64,000 nucleotides of DNA, taken from Actinophytocola sp963727495. GTDB taxonomy: Bacteria; Actinomycetota; Actinomycetes; Mycobacteriales; Pseudonocardiaceae. Location of the stretch: assembly GCA_963727495.1 (NCBI GenBank), contig CAVSGQ010000006.1, positions 1,984,001-2,048,000 on the forward strand, read 5' to 3'. The notes beneath the pieces are model-generated. The model was not told the origin of the DNA and ran no database searches. It saw only the letters and a program-made list of their open reading frames with translations. The position numbers and the translations under genes were made by a program. This document shows, in pieces, positions 26,372-34,220 of this stretch (its first letter is position 1; every line of letters starts with the position of its first letter).

Positions 26372-27660
26372 CGGACTTCTGGTGCGAGCACGCGCGCCTG
26401 CCGTCCGGGGTCCGGTCCGGGGTGCTGGTCCGGGCCGCGGCGGGCACCGTCACCGAAGTGTCCACAGTGGATGCGCCGCCGGCGGGCGCGCAGCGGCTGG
26501 CGGGCCTGGTGCTGCCGGGGTTCGCGAACGCCCACTCGCACGCCTTCCACCGCGCGCTGCGCGGGCGCACGCACGGCGACGGCGGCACGTTCTGGACCTG
26601 GCGCACCGCGATGTACCGGCTGGCCGCGCGCCTCGACCCGGACCGCTACCTGCGGCTGGCCCGCGCGGTGTACGCGGAGATGGCCGCCGCCGGGGTGACC
26701 TGCGTCGGCGAGTTCCACTACGTGCACCACCCGGCCGGCGGCGGCCGCTACGGCGACCCGAACGCGATGGGCGACGCGCTGCGGCAGGCGGCCGCGGACG
26801 CCGGCATCCGCATCACCCTGCTGGACACCTGCTACCTCGCCGGCGGTGTCGACACTCCGCTCGCGCCGGAGCAGGCCCGGTTCTCCGACGGCTCGGTGGC
26901 GGCGTGGGCGGAGCGGATCGGCGCGCAGCGCGACGCCCCGCACGCCAGGGCGGGCGCGGCGATCCACTCGGTGCGGGCGGTGCCGCGGGCCGACCTGGCC
27001 GCGGTCGTCGCGGCCGCCGCGGACCGGCCGCTGCACGTGCACCTGTCCGAGCAGCCCGCCGAGAACGAGGCCTGCCTGGCCGCCTACCGGCGCACCCCGG
27101 CGCAGCTGCTGGACGAGGCGGGAGCGCTCACCGCGCGCACCACCGCCGTGCACGCCACCCACCTGACCGCCGGCGACATCGAGCTCCTCGGCCGGTCCGG
27201 CGCGGGCGCGTGCCTGTGCCCGACCACCGAGGCCGACCTCGCGGACGGCATCGGGCCGGCCCGCGAGCTGCTCGACGCCGGGGTGGCGCTGTCGCTGGGC
27301 AGCGACCAGCACGCGGTGATCGACCCGCTGCTCGAGGCCCGCGCGCTGGAGCACGGGGAGCGGCTGCGCAGCGGGCACCGCGGCCGGATCGCGCCGGAGG
27401 AGCTGGTCGCGGCGCTCACCAACCACGCGAGCCTGGGCTGGCCCGAGGCCGGGCGGATCGCCGTGGGCGCGCCGGCCGACCTGGTGTCGATCGACCTGGG
27501 CAGCGTGCGCACCGCGGGCTGCCGGATCGACCAGGTGGTGCTGGCCGCGACCGCGGCCGACGTGCGCACGGTCGTCTCGGGCGGGCGGGTCGTCGCGGTG
27601 GACGGGCGGCACGAGCTGGCGGGCGACCTGGCCGCGGCGATCGAGGAGCTGGCATCGTGA
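26368..27660 (+). CDS. hutF: Formimidoylglutamate deiminase
   Basis: This amidohydrolase-superfamily enzyme of 430 residues turns N-formimino-glutamate into N-formyl-glutamate and ammonia. Metal and substrate residues lie in HSHAFHRALRGR, GEFHYVHH, HVHLSEQPAENEAC, VHATHLT and LGSDQHAVIDPLLEAR. Length and motifs are full. It lies between the M20 amidase and hutI with 4-bp overlaps, so the five genes are translated as one coupled operon. Its presence shows the two-step route to glutamate. Confidence 0.93.
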   Translation: MTDFWCEHARLPSGVRSGVLVRAAAGTVTEVSTVDAPPAGAQRLAGLVLPGFANAHSHAFHRALRGRTHGDGGTFWTWRTAMYRLAARLDPDRYLRLARAVYAEMAAAGVTCVGEFHYVHHPAGGGRYGDPNAMGDALRQAAADAGIRITLLDTCYLAGGVDTPLAPEQARFSDGSVAAWAERIGAQRDAPHARAGAAIHSVRAVPRADLAAVVAAAADRPLHVHLSEQPAENEACLAAYRRTPAQLLDEAGALTARTTAVHATHLTAGDIELLGRSGAGACLCPTTEADLADGIGPARELLDAGVALSLGSDQHAVIDPLLEARALEHGERLRSGHRGRIAPEELVAALTNHASLGWPEAGRIAVGAPADLVSIDLGSVRTAGCRIDQVVLAATAADVRTVVSGGRVVAVDGRHELAGDLAAAIEELAS

Positions 27661-28940
27661 GCGTTCTGGTGACCGGGATCGGCGAGCTGACCACCAACAC
27701 CGAGCAGGGCGTGCTGTCCGGCGCCGCGCTGGTGCTCGACGGCGACCGGGTGGCCTGGACCGGCCCCGCCGCCCGCGCGCCGGACGCCGACGAGCGGGTC
27801 GACGTGGGCGGGCGCGCGGTGCTGCCCGGCTGGGTGGACAGCCACACGCACCTCGTGTTCGCGGGCGACCGGACCGCCGAGTTCGCCGCGCGCATGGCCG
27901 GGAAGCCGTACACCGCGGGCGGAATCGCGGTCACCGTCGCGGCGACCCGGGCGGCGACGGACGGCGAGCTGGCCGCGGTGCTGCGCCGGCACGTCGCGGA
28001 GGCCGTCGCGCAGGGCACCACCTGCCTGGAGACGAAGACCGGCTACGGGCTGACCGTGGCCGACGAGCTGCGCTCGGCCCGGCTCGCCGCGGCCGCCGTC
28101 GACGAGGTGACGTTCCTCGGCGCGCACCTGGTGCCGGCCGGGACGTCCACGCAGGACTACGTCGACCTGGTGTGCGGGGAGATGCTCGACGCGGTCGCGC
28201 CGCACGTGCGGTGGGCGGACGTGTTCTGCGAGACCGGCGCGTTCGACGAGGACGCGTCGCGCGCGGTGCTGACCGCGGCCGCGGCGCGGGGGCTGGGCCT
28301 GCGGGTGCACGGCAACCAGCTCGGCCCCGGTCCCGGCGCGCGGCTGGCGGTCGAGCTGGGCGCGGCCAGCGTCGACCACTGCACCTACCTCACGAAGTCC
28401 GATGTGGACGCTCTGGCCGGGTCGGACACGGTGGCCACGCTGCTGCCGGCGTGCGACCTGTCGACGCGCCAGCCGCTGCCGGACGCCCGCGCGCTGCTCG
28501 ACGCGGGCGCGACCGTGGCGCTGGCGTCGAACTGCAATCCGGGCTCGTCGTACACGTCGTCGATGGCGTTCTGCGTGGCCACGGCCGTGCTGCAGATGCG
28601 GATGTCGGTGCAGGAGGCGGTCCGCGCGGCGACGCGGGGCGGTGCCCGCGCGCTGCGCCGCGAGGACGAGGTCGGCGTGTTGCGCGCGGGGGCGCGGGCG
28701 GACGTGCACGTGCTGGACGCGCCGTCGGTGACGCACCTGGCCTACCGTCCGGGCGTGCCGCTCACCCACGCCGTGTGGCGCGCCGGCGAGCGGGTTCGCT
28801 TCGTGTCCCGTCGCGCCCGTTGGACCACCGCCAGTTCTGGGAGGCGATGGACTCCCTCGACGAGGCTGATCTCGCCACCATCGAGGCGGAACTGGGCCGG
28901 CGGATCGTCACCGAGTTCGACCTGGACCTCTCGGGACTGA
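27657..28940 (+). CDS. hutI: Imidazolonepropionase with IS-derived C-terminal tail
   Basis: This zinc amidohydrolase opens the imidazolone ring to give formimino-glutamate. Catalytic motifs are complete: DSHTHLVFAGDR, TTCLETKTGYGL, RVHGNQLG, SVDHCTYL and SNCNPGSSYTSSM. The normal C-terminus (HAVWRAGERV) is reached near 28795. The frame then runs without a stop through transposon DNA for about 45 foreign residues to 28940. The catalytic barrel is untouched, so activity may survive. The start is a GTG overlapping the hutF stop. Confidence 0.9.
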   Translation: MSVLVTGIGELTTNTEQGVLSGAALVLDGDRVAWTGPAARAPDADERVDVGGRAVLPGWVDSHTHLVFAGDRTAEFAARMAGKPYTAGGIAVTVAATRAATDGELAAVLRRHVAEAVAQGTTCLETKTGYGLTVADELRSARLAAAAVDEVTFLGAHLVPAGTSTQDYVDLVCGEMLDAVAPHVRWADVFCETGAFDEDASRAVLTAAAARGLGLRVHGNQLGPGPGARLAVELGAASVDHCTYLTKSDVDALAGSDTVATLLPACDLSTRQPLPDARALLDAGATVALASNCNPGSSYTSSMAFCVATAVLQMRMSVQEAVRAATRGGARALRREDEVGVLRAGARADVHVLDAPSVTHLAYRPGVPLTHAVWRAGERVRFVSRRARWTTASSGRRWTPSTRLISPPSRRNWAGGSSPSSTWTSRD

Positions 28941-30049
28941 TTCTGGACATGACCAACTTCGCCACCTACATCGACTCCGGCAACGACAAAGCCCCGATCG
29001 CCCAACGCGGGAAGGCAAAGCAGAAACGGGTGGACCTGCGCCTGGTCGGGCTGGGCTTGATCGTCACCCGCGACGGGTCGGTCCCGCTGCTCAGTCATGC
29101 CTACCCCGGCGACCGTCCCGACGTCACCCAGTTCCCGCATCTCCTCGAAGAACTCCTCGCCCGCTACCGGCAACTCACCGATGACATCACCGACCTCACC
29201 CTCGTCTACGACGCCGGACAGAACTCGGCCGCCAACCACGAACTCATCGAGGCATCAGGGATCGGATTCGTCGGCTCACTGCCTCCGAGTGACCACCCCG
29301 ACCTCCTCACGATTCCCCGCACCCGCTACCGCAAAGTCGACGCCAGCGCGTTCCCCGGTCTCACCTTCATCGACACCACAGTGACCGCACTCGGGGTGAC
29401 CCGCCGCGCGGTCCTGACCCACTCGGCGACCCTGCACACCGCGCAGACCCGCGGTTTCGACCAGACCCTCGCCAAAGCACAACGACGCCTGGGTGAACTC
29501 GCCGCGCGCCTGGCACGCGGAAACACCCGCCGCCCCCGCGACGCCGTCGAAGCCGACATCACCACGATCTGCAAGCCACGCTGGGTCAACGACGTCATGA
29601 CCGTCACCCTCACCGGCACCGCCCCGGCCGACTTTCGCCTGACCTTCGCCGTGGACACCGCAGCACGCGCCGCTCTGGAACGTCGACTGTTCGGCAAGCG
29701 GATCCTGTTCACCAACCGCGACACCTGGCCGGTCGCCGACGTCGTGGCGGCCTACCGCTCACAAGCCGGGGTCGAATCAGGATTCCGCCAACTCAAAGAC
29801 CCCCACGTGGTGTCATTCTCCCCGATGCACCACTGGACCGACCAGAAAATCCGGGTCCATGTCTTCTACAGCGTCCTCGCCCTCACCATCGCACACCTGA
29901 TGCGCCGCCACGCCGAACAGGCCGGGTTCGACCTGTCCGTGCGCGCGCTGCTGCAGGAACTGTCAGGCATTCAAGAGACCGTGCTGCTCTACCACGACGG
30001 AGGACGTGGACCAGCGGAAACAGCAGCCAAGATTCCGGCCGGACACTAG
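28802..30049 (+). pseudogene. IS1634-type transposase remnant, truncated at both ends
   Basis: About 415 residues of an IS4-superfamily (IS1634-like) DDE transposase are open in one frame. Markers are LILDMTNFATYIDSGN (first catalytic Asp region), VTQFPHLLEELLARY, VYDAGQNSAANHEL (second Asp) and YRSQAGVESGFRQLKD (catalytic Glu in the YREK-like motif). The first roughly 150 residues of the family are absent. The C-terminus diverges after LSGIQETVLLYHDGG, so the usual tail is also lost. No terminal inverted repeats or target duplication were found. The left junction replaces the end of hutI. Confidence 0.85.
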
Positions 30050-30363
30050 AGGACCCAGATCCCCACGGCGCCGACGAGCACCACCACCACGACCAGGATG
30101 CCGACGATGATCGCCCAGGTCGGGCGGGGCGCGCGGGCCGGCTCGTCGACCTGCGGCGGTGGGCCGAACGGCGGCGAGCCGAAGATCACGGGATCCGAGG
30201 GCCACGGGTTCGCCGGCTGCTGACCGTAGCCACCCTGTGGCGCGCCGTAGCCGCCACCCTGCTGCGGGCCGGCGGACGGCTGCTGGCCGATGACCGGGCG
30301 GGACGTGTCCGGCCAGGACAGCGCCTCCATCGAGTCCTTGGACTCCTCGTTCTCGCCGGTCAT
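30046..30363 (-). CDS. Small single-pass membrane protein with Gly/Gln/Pro-rich N-terminus
   Basis: This 105-residue protein has a disordered N-terminal half rich in Gly, Gln and Pro (GAPQGGYGQQPANPWP) and one C-terminal hydrophobic helix (WAIIVGILVVVVVLVGAVG) ending at the C-terminus, so it is tail-anchored. Function is unknown. It is the last gene of an apparent three-gene operon with the next two. Its stop codon shares the palindrome CTAG with the convergent transposase remnant. Confidence 0.7.
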   Translation of the reverse strand: MTGENEESKDSMEALSWPDTSRPVIGQQPSAGPQQGGGYGAPQGGYGQQPANPWPSDPVIFGSPPFGPPPQVDEPARAPRPTWAIIVGILVVVVVLVGAVGIWVL

Positions 30364-30367
30364 GCCG

Positions 30368-30844
30368 TCACCCCCGGACCTGGGCCATCTGCACCAGCCA
30401 GGCCATCATCTCGAACGCCAACGCGACCAGCCCGGCGGTGAACATCCACTGCAACAAGCGTAGCCGCTTCTCGTTGCCGTCCAGCCACCGTTCGAAGTCC
30501 CCGGCGAGGTGGCTGCGCATCGAGTCGAGCGAGTGGCCCATGTCGACCGCCTCGGTGAGCCGCGCCGCGCTCGACACGAACCGCCACCGCCACCACGGCG
30601 CGCAGATGATCCCCGCGGCCGCCAGCACGAGCCCGAGGGCGGCGATCGCCAGCACCGACGGCAGTCCCCACCGGCCGCCGGACATCGCCGGCACGCCCAG
30701 CGCCGAGCCGACCAGGCCCGCGCCCGCGGTCAGCAGCGTCGCCCGGGAACGCAGGTTGTCCAGCGAGCTCTGCTGGTAGGTGAGCGCGCGCAGCGCCTCG
30801 CCGTACACGAGCTCCCATCGCGGGTCCGGTTCGGCAGGGGGCAT
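30368..30844 (-). CDS. Membrane protein of unknown function
   Basis: This 158-residue protein shows hydrophobic segments at about residues 38-58, 62-85 and 132-150, and a soluble helical N-terminus (YGEALRALTYQQSSLDNLRSRA). I do not recognise the family by name. It lies between the glycogen-debranching-type gene (4-bp gap) and the tail-anchored gene (4-bp gap), so all three are probably cotranscribed. Confidence 0.7.
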   Translation of the reverse strand: MPPAEPDPRWELVYGEALRALTYQQSSLDNLRSRATLLTAGAGLVGSALGVPAMSGGRWGLPSVLAIAALGLVLAAAGIICAPWWRWRFVSSAARLTEAVDMGHSLDSMRSHLAGDFERWLDGNEKRLRLLQWMFTAGLVALAFEMMAWLVQMAQVRG

Positions 30845-30848
30845 CCGG

Positions 30849-32870
30849 TCATTGTCCCGTCACCCGTACCGCGGCGTCGGTCCGGGCGGCCGGCGTGCCG
30901 TCCCGGTCGACCTCGACGCTCAGCGGCCGGCCGGCGACCGCCAGGCCGGTGACCCGCAGCGGGAACCACGCGGCGAACTCCGCCGCCGGCGCCACGGTCA
31001 GCCGCCCCGCCGGCACGTCCGCGTCGAGGCCGAGCGCGGCGCGCACCAGCACCAGCGCGGCGGCCGCCGACCAGGCCTGCGGGCGGCACGCGGCCGGGTA
31101 GTCCAGCGGCGGTCCCTGTTCGGCCGGCCAGCCGCCGTACAGCTCGGGCAGCCGGTGGTCGAAGCGGGTGCCGGCCCGCACCAGGCCGGCGGCCAGCCGA
31201 GCCGCCACCCCGGGGTGCCCGGCCCGCACCAGCCCGTCGATCGCGATCGCCGTGTCGTGCGGCCACACCGAGCCCGTGTGGTACCCGATCGGGTTGAAGT
31301 ACGGGTGCGCCGCGTCCATCGTGCGCAGGCCGAACCCGCTGTCCAGCTCCGCCAGCCGCGCGGCGACCCGCGCCTCCTCGGCCGCGGACAGCAGCCCGGT
31401 GCCGAGTAGGTGGCCCAGGTTCGACGCGAGCGTGTCCACCGGCCGCCCCGCGCCGTCGAGCGCCAGCGCGGGGAAGTCCCGCACCCAGAACGCCGCGCGG
31501 AACCGCTCGCGCAGCCCGCCGGCGAAGGCCAGCGCCTCGTCGGCGCCCGGGCGGTCGAACGCGGTGAGCAGCGCGGCACCGTCGAGCGTGGCCCGGTGCG
31601 CGTAGGCCTGCGCCTCGCTGAGCACGATCGGCGGCGTGGCGATGCGCCCCGCGGCGTCCTGCACCGAGTCGGCGGAGTCCTTCCAGCCCTGGTTGGCCAG
31701 GCCGTGGCCGGACTCGTCCACATAGGACAGGAAGCCGTCGCCGTGGCGGAGCACCCAGTCCAGCGCGCGGCGCATCGGGTCCAGCAGGGGCTCGACGTCG
31801 CCTGCCGGCAGGCCCCAGCGCCACGCGTCGTGCAGCACGCTGATCCACAGCGGGGTCGCGTCGATCGTGCCGTAGTAGCAGGGCGGCAGGCCGGGGGCCC
31901 GGTCGATGCCGGTGGGCAGCTGGCGGATCTCGTGCAGGATCTTGCCCGGCGCCTCGGCGGTCCGCGGGTCGTCCTTCGTGCCCTGCCGGCGGGCGAGCGT
32001 GCGCAGCGTGCCGAGCGCGAGGTCGGTGCCCAGCGGCAGCGCGAACCGGGCCGCCCACAGCGAGTCGCGGCCGAACAGCGTGAAGTACCAGGGCGTGCCG
32101 GCCGCGGCGAACCGGTCGGCCGGCGCGGCGGGGTCGGCCAGCAGCAGCGCGCGCAGGTCGTCGAGGCCGGTCGCGACCAGCCGGTCCAGCTCCGGCTCGC
32201 GGCTGGCCAGCCGGAGCGGGCCGAGCTCGCGGGTCCGCGGCGCGCACACCACGGCGTCATCGGTGGCACCGGTCGCGGCGAGGGTGAGGGTGACCGCCGC
32301 CCGGTCGCGGGCCGGTACCCGCAGGTCCCACTCCAGCCGCGCGTGGTCCGCGGCGTGCTCGACGCGGTCCGGCGCACGGTCGGCGGCGGCCGTGGTGGTG
32401 CAGGAGCCGGCGGTCCAGGCGGCGAGCGCGCCGCCGGCCGGATGGGGTGGCACGTCCTCGGTGCGCCGGCCGTAGCGGAAGGCGAGGACCGGCGCCAGGT
32501 CCGCGGCCAGCCGCACCCGCACGGTCGCGGTGACCTCCGCGCGCGCGTCGTTGACCAGCTCGATCGTCTCGCGCAAGGTGTCGGCGGCCAGCACGCGCCG
32601 GCGCTCCAGGCGCACGGTCGGGTCGCCGTGGGTGTCGCCGAGCCCGGCGACCGCGCCGACGAACCGCAGCGTGGCGGCCGACTCCGGCCAGTGGCCGACC
32701 GGGTCCACCGGCGCGGCGTCGACCTCCACGGTCAGCTCGGACAGGTGCCGCACGTCGGCGACCATGAAGCCCTGCGCGCCGCGCCGGCGCAGCTGACCGT
32801 CGCGGTCCGACAGCACCGCGGCCGGCGCGCAGACGGCGGTCACGAGCTCGTGGGTGAACATCCGGTCCAT
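30849..32870 (-). CDS. Glycogen debranching N-terminal domain protein / amylo-alpha-1,6-glucosidase-like
   Basis: This 673-residue protein has an N-terminal beta-sandwich glycogen-debranching domain (residues about 10-210) and an alpha/alpha six-barrel glycosidase domain. Barrel markers are FGRDSLWAARFALPLGTDLA, NQGWKDSADSVQDAAGR, FNPIGYHTGSVWPHDTAIA and a C-terminal beta region. Relatives act on alpha-glucans or are found in trehalose/glycogen operons; the substrate is not proven. It starts at the ATG preceded by GGAAG and heads a three-gene operon with two membrane proteins. Confidence 0.85.
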   Translation of the reverse strand: MDRMFTHELVTAVCAPAAVLSDRDGQLRRRGAQGFMVADVRHLSELTVEVDAAPVDPVGHWPESAATLRFVGAVAGLGDTHGDPTVRLERRRVLAADTLRETIELVNDARAEVTATVRVRLAADLAPVLAFRYGRRTEDVPPHPAGGALAAWTAGSCTTTAAADRAPDRVEHAADHARLEWDLRVPARDRAAVTLTLAATGATDDAVVCAPRTRELGPLRLASREPELDRLVATGLDDLRALLLADPAAPADRFAAAGTPWYFTLFGRDSLWAARFALPLGTDLALGTLRTLARRQGTKDDPRTAEAPGKILHEIRQLPTGIDRAPGLPPCYYGTIDATPLWISVLHDAWRWGLPAGDVEPLLDPMRRALDWVLRHGDGFLSYVDESGHGLANQGWKDSADSVQDAAGRIATPPIVLSEAQAYAHRATLDGAALLTAFDRPGADEALAFAGGLRERFRAAFWVRDFPALALDGAGRPVDTLASNLGHLLGTGLLSAAEEARVAARLAELDSGFGLRTMDAAHPYFNPIGYHTGSVWPHDTAIAIDGLVRAGHPGVAARLAAGLVRAGTRFDHRLPELYGGWPAEQGPPLDYPAACRPQAWSAAAALVLVRAALGLDADVPAGRLTVAPAAEFAAWFPLRVTGLAVAGRPLSVEVDRDGTPAARTDAAVRVTGQ

Positions 32871-32916
32871 TTCTTCCGTCCCATCCTGGAGTTACTCCGG
32901 GCGTAGGTTGGCAATC

Positions 32917-33909
32917 ATGGAGTACACCCAACTCGGCCGCAGCGGCCTGTCCGTGTCCCGGCTGGTGCTCGGCACCATGAACTTCGGGCCCGAGACGTCC
33001 GAAGAGGACAGTTTCGCGATCATGGACCGGGCGCACGAGCACGGCATCAACTTCTTCGACACGGCCAACGTCTACGGGTGGCGCAAGGGTGAGGGCGTCA
33101 CCGAGAACATCCTCGGCCGGTGGTTCGCCCAGGGCGACGGGCGCCGCGAGCGCACCGTGCTGGCCACCAAGCTGTACGGCTCGATGGGCGACTGGCCCAA
33201 CGAGCACCGGCTCTCCGCGCTGAACATCCGGCGCGCGGCGGACGCGTCGCTGCGTCGCATGCAGACCGACTACATCGACCTGTACCAGATGCATCACGTC
33301 GACCGGCACACGCCGTGGGACGAGATCTGGGAGGCGTTCTCGGTGCTGCGCCAGCAGGGCAAGGTGCTGTACTTCGGGTCGTCGAACTTCGCCGGCTGGC
33401 ACCTGGCGCAGGCGCAGGAGGCGGCCCGGGCGCGGCACTTCCTGGGGCTGGTCAGCGAGCAGTCGATCTACAACCTGCTGACCCGGTGGGTCGAGCTCGA
33501 GGTGCTGCCGGCGGCGCGCCACTACGGCATCGGCGTCATCCCCTGGTCGCCGCTGCACGGCGGGCTGCTCGGCGGCGTGCTGCGCAAGCAGCGCGAGGGC
33601 GGGGCGTCGCGCAGCAACAGCGGGCGGTCGGCGGACTCGATCGACACCCACCGCGACGCGATCGAGGCCTACGAGAAGCTCGCGGCGGAGCTGGGCGTGG
33701 ACCCGGCCGACCTGGGGATCGCCTGGCTGCTGGCGCAGGAGGGCGTGACCGCGCCGATCGTCGGCCCGCGCACGATGGCCCAGCTGGAAGGGTCGCTGCG
33801 CGCGCTGGACATCAGCCTCGACGCGGACACCCTGGCCAAGCTCGACGAGCTGTTCCCGCCGCCGGGCCCCAACGGCGCCAAGCCCGCCCCCGAGGCCTAC
33901 GCCTGGTAA
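32917..33909 (+). CDS. Aldo/keto reductase
   Basis: This intact 330-residue TIM-barrel oxidoreductase resembles the potassium-channel-beta/YghZ branch. The catalytic tetrad lies in DTANVYGWRKGEGVTENILG (Asp, Tyr), TKLYG (Lys) and YQMHHVDRHTPWDE (His). The NADPH-binding end includes APIVGPRTMAQLEGSL. The substrate is unknown. It is divergent from the debranching-type gene with 46 bp between starts, and its 3' end is followed by the inverted repeat cluster. Confidence 0.92.
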   Translation: MEYTQLGRSGLSVSRLVLGTMNFGPETSEEDSFAIMDRAHEHGINFFDTANVYGWRKGEGVTENILGRWFAQGDGRRERTVLATKLYGSMGDWPNEHRLSALNIRRAADASLRRMQTDYIDLYQMHHVDRHTPWDEIWEAFSVLRQQGKVLYFGSSNFAGWHLAQAQEAARARHFLGLVSEQSIYNLLTRWVELEVLPAARHYGIGVIPWSPLHGGLLGGVLRKQREGGASRSNSGRSADSIDTHRDAIEAYEKLAAELGVDPADLGIAWLLAQEGVTAPIVGPRTMAQLEGSLRALDISLDADTLAKLDELFPPPGPNGAKPAPEAYAW

Positions 33910-33910
33910 C

Positions 33911-34042
33911 CCCGCGAGTCCAACGCTCACGACCGGCGAGTCCAGCATTCACGACCCCGAGTTCGACACTCACGCAGGCGCAAGTGTCGAACTCGCGGGT
34001 CCGGAGTGTTGGACTCGCAGGTTCGGAGTGTTGGACTCGCGA
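33911..34042. repeat. Inverted repeat cluster at convergent gene ends
   Basis: Two left-hand units contain GCGAGTCCAACGCTCACGAC-like sequence. A perfect 13-bp stem CGAGTTCGACACT / AGTGTCGAACTCG follows (33958-33970, 33983-33995). Two right-hand units then contain GGAGTGTTGGACTCGC. The layout and core motif match the clusters near 1.3 and 21.1 kb, again between convergent genes, so a two-way terminator is likely. Confidence 0.78.
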
Positions 34043-34043
34043 G

Positions 34044-34217
34044 TCAGTCGTCCTCGTCGTCGCGGGCCAGGTAGGTGGCGAGACGTTCCACGGCGGTCTC
34101 GAACTCGGGGTTGGCGTCGACGAAGGCACGCAGCTTGGCGGCGAGCCAGGCGAGCGTGACCTCCTCGTCGCCGCGTCTGTCCTCGAGCTCCTCGAGGCCT
34201 CGGTCGGTGAAGTACAT
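34044..34217 (-). CDS. Small DUF6104 family protein
   Basis: This 57-residue acidic, helical protein (MYFTDRGLEELEDRRGDEEV at the start, ARDDEDD at the end) is encoded three bases after the kgd stop codon. Small proteins of this kind occur next to actinobacterial kgd and are classed as DUF6104; function is unknown. It is short enough to be missed by automatic gene callers, but the ATG, tight spacing and codon bias support it. Confidence 0.75.
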   Translation of the reverse strand: MYFTDRGLEELEDRRGDEEVTLAWLAAKLRAFVDANPEFETAVERLATYLARDDEDD

Positions 34218-34220
34218 CGG

